Source: Paenarthrobacter nitroguajacolicus
GTDB taxonomy: Bacteria > Actinomycetota > Actinomycetes > Actinomycetales > Micrococcaceae
Length of the DNA: 64,000 nucleotides
Assembly (NCBI RefSeq): GCF_007786235.1
Contig: NZ_VNFK01000003.1
Span: forward strand, 62,001-126,000
Direction of reading: 5' to 3'
Numbering within the stretch: position 1 is the stretch's first letter; every line of letters starts with the position of its first letter. The notes beneath the pieces were generated by a model. That model was not told where the DNA came from and did no database searches. It worked only from the letters and a program-made list of their open reading frames with translations. Made by a program: the position numbers and the translations under genes. Below, in pieces: positions 53,752 through 62,972 of the stretch.

Positions 53752-54024
53752 GTGCCCACATACGCATACGCCTGCAAAGACTGTGACCATGCCTTTGACA
53801 TCGTCCAGTCCTTCTCTGACAGCTCCCTGACGGAGTGCCCCGAATGCAAGGGCGCGCTTCGCAAGAAGTTCAACAGCGTTGGCGTTGTCTTCAAGGGCTC
53901 GGGCTTCTACCGCACTGACTCCCGTGATGCCAAAGGCAGCACGGTTTCCGCTGCCCCGGCAGCCCCTGCAGCCACGTCCTCTGCCCCGGCGGCCGCCCCC
54001 GCAGCTGCGGCCGCGGCCAGCTAA
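53752..54024 (+). CDS. FmdB-family zinc-ribbon protein, Rv0991c/Ruc-like
   Basis: This 90-residue protein has two CxxC pairs (Cys8/Cys11 and Cys29/Cys32) that form a zinc ribbon, then a long Ala/Pro-rich tail. Mycobacterial Rv0991c (Ruc) has the same design and is a redox-regulated chaperone under HrcA control; the CIRCE element upstream supports the same role. GTG start follows AAGGAGG. Confidence 0.9.
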   Translation: MPTYAYACKDCDHAFDIVQSFSDSSLTECPECKGALRKKFNSVGVVFKGSGFYRTDSRDAKGSTVSAAPAAPAATSSAPAAAPAAAAAAS

Positions 54025-54092
54025 CCTGACTTTTTCCACATAGGCCTCCGGGGCGCTGTCTGGGGGCCAGGACTGCTGGCTAACGTGGCCGC

Positions 54093-54902
54093 ATGCCACA
54101 CACCTCACCAAGCACGCTTCTGGCCCGCTCCGAACGCTCAGCGGCTTCCGCCGCCCGGCCCAGGGTCCGCCGATCCCGAGCCCATCGCTCCGTTTCCCCC
54201 GGCAGTAACGTCGCCGGGGGCACCCGCAATCAGGCGCGGGGCAGTGGTCACCGGCGAGGCTTCCGACGCAGATGGACGTCCTGGATCGGACGCAACCGTC
54301 GTCTCACGGTTGCCCTCTTACTGTGTGTGGCCGCCGGCATCGTCGTACAGCAACTGACTCCAGCGTCCGAGCAGCGAGTCAGCGTCCTTGTCGCAGCACG
54401 CGACCTTCCTACGGGTGCCGTCCTCACTGCGTCCGATTTCACCCGCGCGTCCATGCCACCTGACCTCGCCATCTCCGGCACACTGGTGGATGCTGAGGCC
54501 CTGGTTGGCCGTCAACTCGCGTCGCCCCTCGGCAAGGGCCAAGCCCCTGCCGAGTCCAACCTTCTGGGACCGGGGCTCCTCACCGGAGCACCTGTGGGCA
54601 CTGCAGCTGTGCCGCTTCGTATGGCCGATCCTTCATCCATCCAGCTACTCTCCCCCGGCCAGCTGGTGACTGTGGTCCTCACTGCGGCAGGCTCCTATGA
54701 CGAGTCCAGGCAGAGCCAAGTGCTGGCCGGCCCTGTTCCGGTGCTGTGGACCTCATCCCAAGGCGGGAAGACTGGGGAATGGCTCGGAACGAGCGACACC
54801 GACGGGCTGGTTGTGGTGGCGGCCGATCCCCAACAAGCAGAAAAGCTTGCCGGCGCGTCAACGCAGGGCAAGCTTTTCTTTGTGTTGGTGAACCAGCAAT
54901 GA
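54093..54902 (+). CDS. SAF-domain membrane-anchored protein
   Basis: This 269-residue protein has a basic cytoplasmic N-terminus (about 65 residues with many Arg), one membrane helix (about 71-87) and an SAF domain beginning VLVAARDLPTGAVLTASDF, as in CpaB/RcpC of Flp pilus systems. No other pilus gene is near, so the pilus role is doubtful. It is convergent with the large helicase-like gene. Confidence 0.8.
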   Translation: MPHTSPSTLLARSERSAASAARPRVRRSRAHRSVSPGSNVAGGTRNQARGSGHRRGFRRRWTSWIGRNRRLTVALLLCVAAGIVVQQLTPASEQRVSVLVAARDLPTGAVLTASDFTRASMPPDLAISGTLVDAEALVGRQLASPLGKGQAPAESNLLGPGLLTGAPVGTAAVPLRMADPSSIQLLSPGQLVTVVLTAAGSYDESRQSQVLAGPVPVLWTSSQGGKTGEWLGTSDTDGLVVVAADPQQAEKLAGASTQGKLFFVLVNQQ

Positions 54903-54925
54903 CCAGATCAGCAACCGGGAGCCAT

Positions 54926-57900
54926 TCAGCCCCAGTGCGGGGGCTTTTGCTCCTTCAGCCACTGCTCATGGTCGTAGCCTGCCTCGTCGCCCCATCGACG
55001 AGGGTCGTCTTCGGCAGCCTTGGTGGGAAGAATACCGCCGGAGCTGGGCTTCACTCCTGCTCCCTTCGCGTCTGCAGCGTCGCTTTCTGTGCTGCTGAGT
55101 GATTCGCCGGATTCTTCCACGGAACTGTCTTCTGCCTCTGTTCCCCGTGCCGTCATTGGTGCTTCCTTCTTGTCCTCAGCGACGTCGGAGTCGTCGCCGG
55201 CAGCGTTAATGGATTCGCCGTCCGCCCGTCGAGCCGAACTCCGGCCGAACGTTGGCTTCGCATGGTCCAGATTCAATTGTTCAACATCCATGTCCAGGAA
55301 GCCATGCTGAGGCGAGGCCGCAGGCTGCGGAATGTGGTTCTCGAGCCCCAGGTAAGAACCGATCCGATCAGCGCAGGAGGACGGGTCAGTGAAGACCTCA
55401 ATGGTCCACAGCGACATGTATCGCCACCCCATGCGCTCCAGCAGTTGCGGCCGCAACCGGCTGCGTTCGCGGACACTCATGCGCCTGTAGCGTTCGGTGC
55501 CATCGGACTCGATGGCAACCGGCGTAGGGATCTCAGCGCCCTCCCTGCCAATCGTGTGCACAGGGTCAGCCGCCGCCGCGATGTCCAACACGCCATCGTA
55601 GAGGTGCCAGACACGGGCACCCCGGGCGCGCAGGCGTTCCCCCAAGTCAGCTACCAGGGGGTCCTCCCCCAGGGCCTGCTCACTGGCGACGGCACGGGAC
55701 GCAGGTGTTCCGAGGTTACTATTTCCGGAGAGCTCCCGGTCCAGCAGTTCGTAGAAGTCCACCGCACCGTGGGCAAGGCGGTCAAGATCCAGGTCCTCAG
55801 GCCGGAAGCAGCTCAGGACGTGCATGGAACGGCGGGCGCGGGTCATCGCCAGGGCGAAGCGGTTCCGCCCGCCTTCCACGGACAGCGGACCGAAGGAATG
55901 AAGCGCGCGGCCATGCGGAGTCCGGCCGTACCCCAACGAGAAAATAACGTGGTCCCGCACAAGGCCCTGGGCGCGCTCAAGGTCCACCACCCGGAAGGAC
56001 TCAGGACCGGCGCCAAAGAAAGCAGACAGCAAAGAATGGTTAGGCAACTGCAGCCTGATGGCCTCGCCGATCCGTGCGGCGTGACGCAGGCTGGCCGTCA
56101 CTACAGCCAAGGACGTGCGGGGCCTGAGCCTGGCGTGTTCGAAGACAAGGTCCACTACGCGGTTGACTTCGGCGGTGACGGACTCCACACCCTCATGGTC
56201 AGCCCCGGGGAGTCCGGTTCCGTCGGGAATGTACTCCACATGGATTGAGCGATCCAGCCCCGTGACCGAGTTGCCATCGGGCAGCCGGCGGAGGCCGCCG
56301 TCGTAGTAGTTCTTGCTTAGCTGAAGGATCAAGTCCTCATCCACCGCGCGGTACACCCAGTTCAGCTGCCAGGTAGGCAAAACCCTGGCCAGCGCCTTGA
56401 ATGCACTGTCCACATTCTCGTGGTTGGCCACGCCGGCAACCGGCGGTTCCACTGCCACACTGAACGTCCGCGCGTTGGCGATCTTCGCATCACCGAAGGC
56501 AACCACCTGTTGCGCCCGGGCAATGGCGGGGAGAACGGCCTGCAGGGACGTGGATTCGGCGTCGATGATCACTACGGCGTCAAACTTCTGCTCTGCAGGA
56601 AGTACGCCGGTGAGCAGGTACGGGCTGACCGACCACACCGGGACCAGCAACGGCACCAAGTCCGGAGCTTGTGCGCTCAGGGCCGGCAAGGTGACCCGTC
56701 CATCCTTCAGCAACGCACGAAGCAGTTCGGCCTGCCGTGGATGTTCCAGGATCCCCTGGCGCCACTTCTGGGCCAACTGCCACCGAAGCCGGGCAGCGCC
56801 ACTGGCGATGTGTGCCTGATCCGCAAGGCGGTACTCGGCCTCAAGTCGACGCAGGGAGTCGCCGTCGGACATAGCGAGGTAATCATCACCACTGATCATG
56901 GCCTCCAGCGCGGACTGCCACCACGCCAGGTCCAGCTCGGCGGCCACCGACGAGGCGGGTACTTCTCGCGCGGCGAGGTCGGCAAGCAATTCGCCAAGGC
57001 CATGCTCGCGCATTTCCTCGATCAAGAGCGTGCGCTCGGGGAGCGTCTCCAACGTGGCGGTATCCGCGACAAGCCGTTCCAACCGCTCCATGAGCTCCAG
57101 GTATGGCACTTCGTGGAGGGAGCCTCCAGCAGATGTGTGCTTCAGGGCCTCACCGAGACGGCGCAATTCACCATCAAGTTCCCGGTACAAAGATCCAAGA
57201 TCCGCAAGCCCGGAAGGCACTGCAGGATGGCGTTGCGTGGTGGCGTAGCCCGCCCACAGGGCACGCTGCTCCTGGACCAGGACCAGGGAGCTGTGAAGGT
57301 CTGCGATGTGCACGCCGGGCCGCACATATTCCTTCGCCACCCGCCGCAGCCTTGAACGCTGCATGGATGGCATCTCCAGGTTGCGCTCACGCCGCCAGGC
57401 AGAGCTGGCCGTAGCGGAAATGAGGTCGTGGACCGGCCGGTCGAAGATGTCGGGCGTGAACTTATCCAAGCTCTCCCGCACGGCGATCAGCAATTCCAGC
57501 TGGGCACCCCACTCACTGAGTGTTTCTCCCAGCCTGATCTCCGCGTGATCGGAAACCTGCTTCATACGGTCCCGCAGGACGGGGAGCTTCTCCTCGGCCA
57601 GGCGTGCAAGCTGTTGCGCTTCCTCGGTCTCCTTGCGGGTAACCAGGCGGGCGCCGTACCAGGGGCTCGAGGTGGAAGCCCTGCTGAAGCTGCCCAGTTC
57701 GGCAGCCCGACGCAGGCGCCCAGCCAGCTCCTCACGGTCCTTGATGTTGTCCAGGACGCTGCGCTTCAAACGAACAGTGGTTGATGGCGCGGGGTGAATG
57801 GACGTCAGCTCTGCAAGCGACTGCATCGCCTGGTACGGCGAGCACCCCCACCGCTCACGGACGTTGTGCAACGAGGCGACGTGGTCCATGAGGGCGTGAC

Positions 57901-59092
57901 GGTGTCCGGTCAGGGTCTGGTGGAGGTTGCCCAGTTGTGGTTCAAGGGCTTTCTCGTTGCGCATGATGGCCCGGACCAGTTGGCCCTTGAGCTGCTGCGG
58001 CGTGGTGCCGTTGCCGGGACGGAAAAGCATCGAATCCAGGCCAAGCGATTCCAAGTGGGCGGAGAGACCGGCGAGGCTGGACTGCCTGTCCCCCACCACC
58101 AGCACGGACTTGCCTTCGCTGACCAGGGCGCCGATGGCGTTGATGGCCGTCTGTGTCTGCCCGCTTCCCGGAGGGGTGCTGACCACCAGGGAGTCCCCGG
58201 CGCGAACGGCATCCACCACGTACTGCTGGTCCGTGTCTGCATCAAGCAAGAGAAGTTCATCAGCCGGGTCCCTTTGGTCCAGGCTGGAGAACCTGCCGGC
58301 TTTGATGGACTCCGGTTCAATGTCGCCGCCATTGGCTGCCGTAGCGAGCGCGGCAACGACTGGGTTGTTGGTGTTGATCCAGGGATCGTCCAGATTCCCC
58401 GACAGGTCGGCCAGAGTGGTGACCAGCAGGTTGAACTCCACCTCGGCGCCGTGAATGGGCTGAACCAGTGTGGACAACCGGTCCAGGACCGGTTGGGGAT
58501 CGAGCCTGGCCGTGTTGTAGGCCATGCGGGCTACGGCGTTGACGTCGAAGACGATGCCGTGGACAGTTTTCAAATGGCGCACCAAGGCCGGGTTCATGCG
58601 GGCTTGCTCGGTGAGCTGAAGTTCGAAGTCGTCTTCGCCCGGCCTAACGGTGAGCACGATGGAGGTCAGCATGACGGGTGCCGAGACGCGCTGCGGCTTG
58701 CCGCCTACAGCCGATGTCCACACCACCGTTCCGGCTGACAAATACCCGGCTTCGATACCGCGATCGTTGCTGAGCTCGAAGATCTTGGATCGGATGTTGC
58801 GCGCTGCCCGCGCAGCCACCAGATATTGTTGCCTGTCCCTGATCAGGGTGGACAGGCGTGTTCGCCGGCCCGCCAGTAACTGCGCCAGCCCGGAAGGGTG
58901 TGCGTTACTAAGATCTATGGCGCCTTCCGGCGTCTTGACGAAACGCAGCATCGTGTCCGCCCCGGTGACGGGCTTGAGACCAGACAGCCATTTCCGGAGC
59001 TCTTCGGAGCCCTCTTCGTGGCCTTGACCTACTGACACAACTTCTGCCTTCTTTTCTGTACTAGCTTTAGACGCCTTGGACCATACCGGCAT
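54926..59092 (-). CDS. DUF4011-type helicase-nuclease with degenerate ATPase motifs
   Basis: This 1388-residue protein shares the layout of DUF4011 SF1 helicases: an N-terminal domain, two RecA-like halves separated by a helical insert, then a Vsr/MTES_1575-like PD-(D/E)xK domain (about residues 1145-1250, VAIESDG then RLRPQLLERMGWRY). SF1 motif I reads PPGSGQTQT (307-315), with Gln312 in place of the ATP-binding Lys. Motif II reads IIDAEST (842-848) instead of a DEAS-type box, and motif III GDAKI. Motifs V and VI (RAQGLVRD, TRAR 1084-1087) are kept. ATPase activity is doubtful. The 130-residue tail is acidic and disordered. Confidence 0.75.
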   Translation of the reverse strand: MPVWSKASKASTEKKAEVVSVGQGHEEGSEELRKWLSGLKPVTGADTMLRFVKTPEGAIDLSNAHPSGLAQLLAGRRTRLSTLIRDRQQYLVAARAARNIRSKIFELSNDRGIEAGYLSAGTVVWTSAVGGKPQRVSAPVMLTSIVLTVRPGEDDFELQLTEQARMNPALVRHLKTVHGIVFDVNAVARMAYNTARLDPQPVLDRLSTLVQPIHGAEVEFNLLVTTLADLSGNLDDPWINTNNPVVAALATAANGGDIEPESIKAGRFSSLDQRDPADELLLLDADTDQQYVVDAVRAGDSLVVSTPPGSGQTQTAINAIGALVSEGKSVLVVGDRQSSLAGLSAHLESLGLDSMLFRPGNGTTPQQLKGQLVRAIMRNEKALEPQLGNLHQTLTGHRHALMDHVASLHNVRERWGCSPYQAMQSLAELTSIHPAPSTTVRLKRSVLDNIKDREELAGRLRRAAELGSFSRASTSSPWYGARLVTRKETEEAQQLARLAEEKLPVLRDRMKQVSDHAEIRLGETLSEWGAQLELLIAVRESLDKFTPDIFDRPVHDLISATASSAWRRERNLEMPSMQRSRLRRVAKEYVRPGVHIADLHSSLVLVQEQRALWAGYATTQRHPAVPSGLADLGSLYRELDGELRRLGEALKHTSAGGSLHEVPYLELMERLERLVADTATLETLPERTLLIEEMREHGLGELLADLAAREVPASSVAAELDLAWWQSALEAMISGDDYLAMSDGDSLRRLEAEYRLADQAHIASGAARLRWQLAQKWRQGILEHPRQAELLRALLKDGRVTLPALSAQAPDLVPLLVPVWSVSPYLLTGVLPAEQKFDAVVIIDAESTSLQAVLPAIARAQQVVAFGDAKIANARTFSVAVEPPVAGVANHENVDSAFKALARVLPTWQLNWVYRAVDEDLILQLSKNYYDGGLRRLPDGNSVTGLDRSIHVEYIPDGTGLPGADHEGVESVTAEVNRVVDLVFEHARLRPRTSLAVVTASLRHAARIGEAIRLQLPNHSLLSAFFGAGPESFRVVDLERAQGLVRDHVIFSLGYGRTPHGRALHSFGPLSVEGGRNRFALAMTRARRSMHVLSCFRPEDLDLDRLAHGAVDFYELLDRELSGNSNLGTPASRAVASEQALGEDPLVADLGERLRARGARVWHLYDGVLDIAAAADPVHTIGREGAEIPTPVAIESDGTERYRRMSVRERSRLRPQLLERMGWRYMSLWTIEVFTDPSSCADRIGSYLGLENHIPQPAASPQHGFLDMDVEQLNLDHAKPTFGRSSARRADGESINAAGDDSDVAEDKKEAPMTARGTEAEDSSVEESGESLSSTESDAADAKGAGVKPSSGGILPTKAAEDDPRRWGDEAGYDHEQWLKEQKPPHWG

Positions 59093-59215
59093 ACTTTCGA
59101 GGGTAGCGGGAATACCCGGTCAGCCCGCTCCGCAACGCTGTTCCGACGCGAAATTCGCCGTCATTTCACAGGTGCCTGCCGATTCGCGGGTCATCGGCAC
59201 TCCCGATTCAAGCAC

Positions 59216-59247
59216 AGTGGCCGGCCTCCCGAAGGAAGCCGGCCACT
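59216..59247 (-). terminator. guaA terminator hairpin
   Basis: AGTGGCCGGC pairs exactly with GCCGGCCACT around a 12-base loop, starting about 8 bases after the guaA stop. No T run follows. Confidence 0.65.
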
Positions 59248-59254
59248 CACAATG

Positions 59255-60847
59255 CTATTCCCACTCGATGGTTCCCGGTGGCTTGCTGGTGACATCCAGC
59301 ACCACGCGGTTTACGCCGTCCACCTCATTGGTGATGCGGTTGGAGATCCGGGCCAAGAGGTCATACGGCAACCGCGACCAGTCAGCCGTCATGGCGTCCT
59401 CGGAAGACACCGGACGCAACACGATCGGGTGGCCATACGTACGGCCGTCGCCTTGGACACCAACGCTGCGGACATCGGCCAAGAGGACCACCGGCATCTG
59501 CCAGACGTCGTTGTCCAGGCCTGCGGCGGTCAGTTCCGCCCTGGCAATGGCGTCAGCCTTGCGCAGCAGGTCCAAACGTTCCTTGGTCACTTCACCGACG
59601 ATCCGGATTCCCAAGCCGGGACCCGGGAACGGCTGGCGGCCGACGATTTCCTGTGGCAGCCCGAGCTGGGCACCAACGGCACGCACCTCGTCCTTGAACA
59701 GGGCACGCAGCGGCTCGACGAGTTCGAACTGCAGGTCCTCCGGGAGCCCACCCACGTTGTGGTGGCTCTTGATGTTGGCAGCGCCTTCGCCCCCACCGGA
59801 TTCGACAACGTCCGGGTACAGCGTGCCTTGGACCAGGAACTTGATCTTCTCGCCTTCGGCAGCGGCCTGGGCGATGATGGCCCGCTCCGCTTCCTCGAAG
59901 GCACGAATGAATTCGCGACCGATGATCTTGCGCTTGGTTTCGGGATCGCTGACACCGGCAAGCGCAGACTGGAAGCGCTCCTGCTCGTTGGCAACATACA
60001 GGTTGACGCCCGTGGCTGCCACGAAGTCGCGTTCGACCTGCTCGGCTTCGCCTTCACGCAGGAGTCCGTGGTCCACAAACACACAGGTCAGCTGGTCCCC
60101 CACGGCCCGCTGGACAAGTGCAGCTGCGACAGCGGAGTCGACGCCGCCGGACAGGCCACAGATGACCTTGGAATCGCCGATCTGCTGGCGGATACGATCC
60201 ACCTGCTCTTCGAGGATGTTGCCCGTGGTCCAGTTGGGGCTCAGGCCCGCACCCTTGAACAGGAAGTTCTCCAGGACGTGCTGGCCGTGGACGGAATGCT
60301 TGACCTCGGGGTGCCACTGCACGCCGTAAAGTCGCTTCTCGTCGTTGGCGAAGGCGGCCACCGGTGCGCCGGCCGTCGAGGCCAGGACTTCGAAGCCCTC
60401 AGGGGCCTCGTGGACGGAGTCGCCGTGGCTCATCCAGGTGTTCTGGGATGAAGGGACGCCGTCCAGAATGGAGCGGGCATCGCCTACGACGAGTGCTTCG
60501 GTGGCGCCGTACTCCCGGAGACCCGTCTGGGCCACCTTGCCGCCTAGGGCGTTGGCCATGGCCTGGAAGCCGTAGCAGATACCGAAGACCGGCACTCCGG
60601 CTTCGAAAAGGTCAGCGCCGACGCTCGGGGCTCCCTCGGCGTAAACGCTCGAGGGGCCACCGGAGAGGATGATGGCTGCCGGGTTCTTGGCCAGAAGCTG
60701 CTCGGTGGTGAAGGTATGCGGAACAATTTCCGAATACACATTCGCTTCGCGGACGCGGCGGGCAATCAGCTGCGCGTACTGGGCACCGTAGTCAACAACC
60801 AGCACCGGCTTCTGGGAAGTCTGGGGTGCGGTGGGAGTAGTCACCAA
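59255..60847 (-). CDS. guaA: GMP synthase (glutamine-hydrolysing)
   Basis: GuaA converts XMP to GMP with glutamine and ATP. The glutaminase triad is Cys91 (GICYGFQ), His179 and Glu181 (WHPEVKHS). The PP-loop SGGVDS is at 233-238, and the C-terminal dimerisation domain ends [10 protein letters not shown]. At 530 residues it is full length. The frame opens with TTG at 60847, and GTG at 60844 is the likelier start. DUF3817 lies upstream on the same strand. Confidence 0.97.
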   Translation of the reverse strand: MVTTPTAPQTSQKPVLVVDYGAQYAQLIARRVREANVYSEIVPHTFTTEQLLAKNPAAIILSGGPSSVYAEGAPSVGADLFEAGVPVFGICYGFQAMANALGGKVAQTGLREYGATEALVVGDARSILDGVPSSQNTWMSHGDSVHEAPEGFEVLASTAGAPVAAFANDEKRLYGVQWHPEVKHSVHGQHVLENFLFKGAGLSPNWTTGNILEEQVDRIRQQIGDSKVICGLSGGVDSAVAAALVQRAVGDQLTCVFVDHGLLREGEAEQVERDFVAATGVNLYVANEQERFQSALAGVSDPETKRKIIGREFIRAFEEAERAIIAQAAAEGEKIKFLVQGTLYPDVVESGGGEGAANIKSHHNVGGLPEDLQFELVEPLRALFKDEVRAVGAQLGLPQEIVGRQPFPGPGLGIRIVGEVTKERLDLLRKADAIARAELTAAGLDNDVWQMPVVLLADVRSVGVQGDGRTYGHPIVLRPVSSEDAMTADWSRLPYDLLARISNRITNEVDGVNRVVLDVTSKPPGTIEWE

Positions 60848-60951
60848 ACAAGACTACTTTGCCGGGCCACCCCGGTGCACGTTGACGGGGTGGGCCAGGG
60901 GCCAAAACAGCCCCCGCAGTTAGGCATCTCACATTGGAACGCCCGCATGCC

Positions 60952-61452
60952 CTAGTAGCGCTTGGACGCCTGCGGGTTGGCTGCGAGCTCTGCTTCCACC
61001 TGTGCATGGAACTTTTTCTCCACAATGAAGGACAGGAGCGGGATCACGCCGCCCAATGCCAGGAGGATCATCTTGGAGAACGGCCACCGCATCAGCGACC
61101 ACAAGCGGAAGTTGGACACGAGGTACACCACATACATCCAACCGTGCACGATCAGCACCGAAGTGGAAATGTTGAATCCGCCAATGACGCCCTTGGGCTC
61201 GGACTCTGCAAAGCCGAAGCCGAACGGCTGGCCGGTAGCCGCGTTCGTGCCACCCGCGAAGAGAGAAACACCAAAAATGTAGCGGGCGATCAGTTCGGCG
61301 CACAGCAGGAGAAGCATAGCACCGGTGAGGTAGGCCATGACTTTGTAGAACTTCAATGCCGAACGGATCTGTGCTTCCGTTCCGCCGAACCGCCGCTTCT
61401 TGGGCTTGGGTCCTGATTGCTCGGGCTGGCTGGCCGGTTTGGGCTCAATCAT
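60952..61452 (-). CDS. DUF3817 membrane protein
   Basis: This 166-residue protein has a charged N-terminus and three to four membrane helices; ALKFYKVMAYLTGAMLLLL and VLIVHGWMYVVYLV are typical of DUF3817. Function unknown. Its start overlaps the SURF1 stop by 4 bp (ATGA). Confidence 0.85.
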   Translation of the reverse strand: MIEPKPASQPEQSGPKPKKRRFGGTEAQIRSALKFYKVMAYLTGAMLLLLCAELIARYIFGVSLFAGGTNAATGQPFGFGFAESEPKGVIGGFNISTSVLIVHGWMYVVYLVSNFRLWSLMRWPFSKMILLALGGVIPLLSFIVEKKFHAQVEAELAANPQASKRY

Positions 61453-62315
61453 TGCTGCACCTTTTGTTCTGGCTCTGGGGTTGTAGGTTCTTGGCTTGCC
61501 TCAGCGGTGTCCGGCTCGTCGTCAAAGTCGCCGTACTCGTTGTCGTCTTCGTCCTCTTCGAGATCTCGCCGGTAGTCGTCCTTGACCAGTCGCCACCAGA
61601 TGAAGATGGAGAAGCCTGCGAAGACCACCCATTCCACCGCGTAGAAGAGGTTCAGCCAGTTGACCTGCTCGGCAGGGGGCTGCGGCGGAATGTTGAGGGC
61701 CTTGACGTTGTCGCCGAGGGGTATGGGTACGCCGTCGGCCACTTCCGACGTCGCGGCGATGAAGCCCGGGTAGCTGGAGACTTCCCATTTGTTGATGAGC
61801 TCCGCGGCCGACACCGCAGACGCGCGGCCTGGACCGGCGTCGACGTTTGGCGTTGGCGCTTCAGACGGGATGAGGCGACCGGTCAACGTCACGGTGCCCG
61901 ACGGCGGCGGGCCGGCTTGGGCGGCATCAGCCACCCAGCCGCGGGCAACAGGGATCCATGTCTGCGGAGACGCAGCAACGCCGCTCAACGCGGGGGCGTC
62001 ATTAACGGCGAAGGCGGAGACGATCCAGAATCCCTTTTGGTTGTTGTACAGGCGGCCTTCAACCAGCACCTGCTTGCCGGGGTCGTAGCTTCCGGTCGCA
62101 CTGACCATCTGGTCAGAGACGGAGCCCGGGAAGAACTGGCCCGGCTGGAGGACATCCACCAGCGGTTTCACTTCTTCGATGCTGGACGGCGCGGGAGGCT
62201 CGTGCTGGGCAGACCGGCTGAGCTGCCATTGGCTGAGCAGCACAAACACCCCGGACAACAGAAGCGCAAAGACCAGTCCTGCGATCCAGCGGGGTTTCAA
62301 CGCGGTTTTCAACAC
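61449..62315 (-). CDS. SURF1 family protein
   Basis: SURF1 proteins help assemble haem-copper cytochrome oxidase. This 288-residue protein has a membrane helix at each end (about residues 10-28 and 220-242), with the extracytoplasmic domain between them; WQLSR after the first helix is the family signature. An acidic tail of about 45 residues follows. The start is GTG. No oxidase gene is adjacent. Confidence 0.88.
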   Translation of the reverse strand: MLKTALKPRWIAGLVFALLLSGVFVLLSQWQLSRSAQHEPPAPSSIEEVKPLVDVLQPGQFFPGSVSDQMVSATGSYDPGKQVLVEGRLYNNQKGFWIVSAFAVNDAPALSGVAASPQTWIPVARGWVADAAQAGPPPSGTVTLTGRLIPSEAPTPNVDAGPGRASAVSAAELINKWEVSSYPGFIAATSEVADGVPIPLGDNVKALNIPPQPPAEQVNWLNLFYAVEWVVFAGFSIFIWWRLVKDDYRRDLEEDEDDNEYGDFDDEPDTAEASQEPTTPEPEQKVQQ

Positions 62316-62373
62316 CCCTTAACCGTACTTCGTCCGGCTGTAGAACAACGAAACGAGGGCTGAGGCCAGCCTC

Positions 62374-62433
62374 GAGTGGGGCAGCAGGGTCCCTGGGTGG
62401 CGACGGAGTCGACGCGAAGGGCCTGCCCCACTC
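62374..62433. terminator. Inverted repeat after EIIA gene
   Basis: GAGTGGGGCAG and its complement are 38 bases apart, with a smaller hairpin (CAGGG/CCCTG) inside. It lies between the EIIA stop and the SURF1 start and may end the glpD-EIIA transcript. Confidence 0.45.
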
Positions 62434-62435
62434 TT

Positions 62436-62924
62436 CTAATGGTCGAAGAACACCAGGCTGGAGTTGATGAGCTCGGAGATCACTTCGGGATCGTGAGCCC
62501 GCCGCAGGGATTCGCGGAATGACTCCTTCGACAGGGAACGCGCCAAGGTGGCCAGGACCTCGAGGTGATCGGAGAAGGAACTGGCTGGCGTGGCGATGAG
62601 GAGGATGAGAGTCGCCGGTCCGTCGGTGGCACCGAAATCCAGGGCGTGTCCGAACTTGGTCACGCCCACGGCGATGGAGATCCTGTCCACGAATTCGCTG
62701 CGCGCGTGGGGCAGGCCGATGCCGCCAGGCAGTCCCGTCGCGAGTTGATGCTCCCGCGAATGAACCTGCTCAAGGAAGCCCTCAAGATTCGAGATCCTGC
62801 CGGCATCGTGGAGCTTGTGGGCCAGCTGGGCAGCTGCGTCGATCTTGTCCTTGGCGACAAGCTCGAGGATGACAGTATCCGGGGTTGTCAGTTCCGCGTC
62901 ATACCGGTCAAGTGGTTCAGCCAA
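62436..62924 (-). CDS. PTS EIIA component, fructose/mannitol type
   Basis: This 162-residue protein has the EIIA domain of the fructose family, with the phosphorylated His73 in GIGLPHARSEF. TTG at 62924 follows GGAGGG. It is a lone EIIA lying 48 bp after glpD with no EIIB/C, so it may be regulatory, for example controlling glycerol metabolism, rather than part of a transporter. Confidence 0.88.
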   Translation of the reverse strand: MAEPLDRYDAELTTPDTVILELVAKDKIDAAAQLAHKLHDAGRISNLEGFLEQVHSREHQLATGLPGGIGLPHARSEFVDRISIAVGVTKFGHALDFGATDGPATLILLIATPASSFSDHLEVLATLARSLSKESFRESLRRAHDPEVISELINSSLVFFDH

Positions 62925-62972
62925 GTCGTGTTCCCTCCAGTGTGGCCTCCCGGCCTCAGTTCCATGTGCTGG

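Noticed and set aside
54093..54902. CpaB subunit of a Flp pilus
   Set aside because: The SAF domain fits, but no tadA, cpaA, flp or other pilus gene is nearby.
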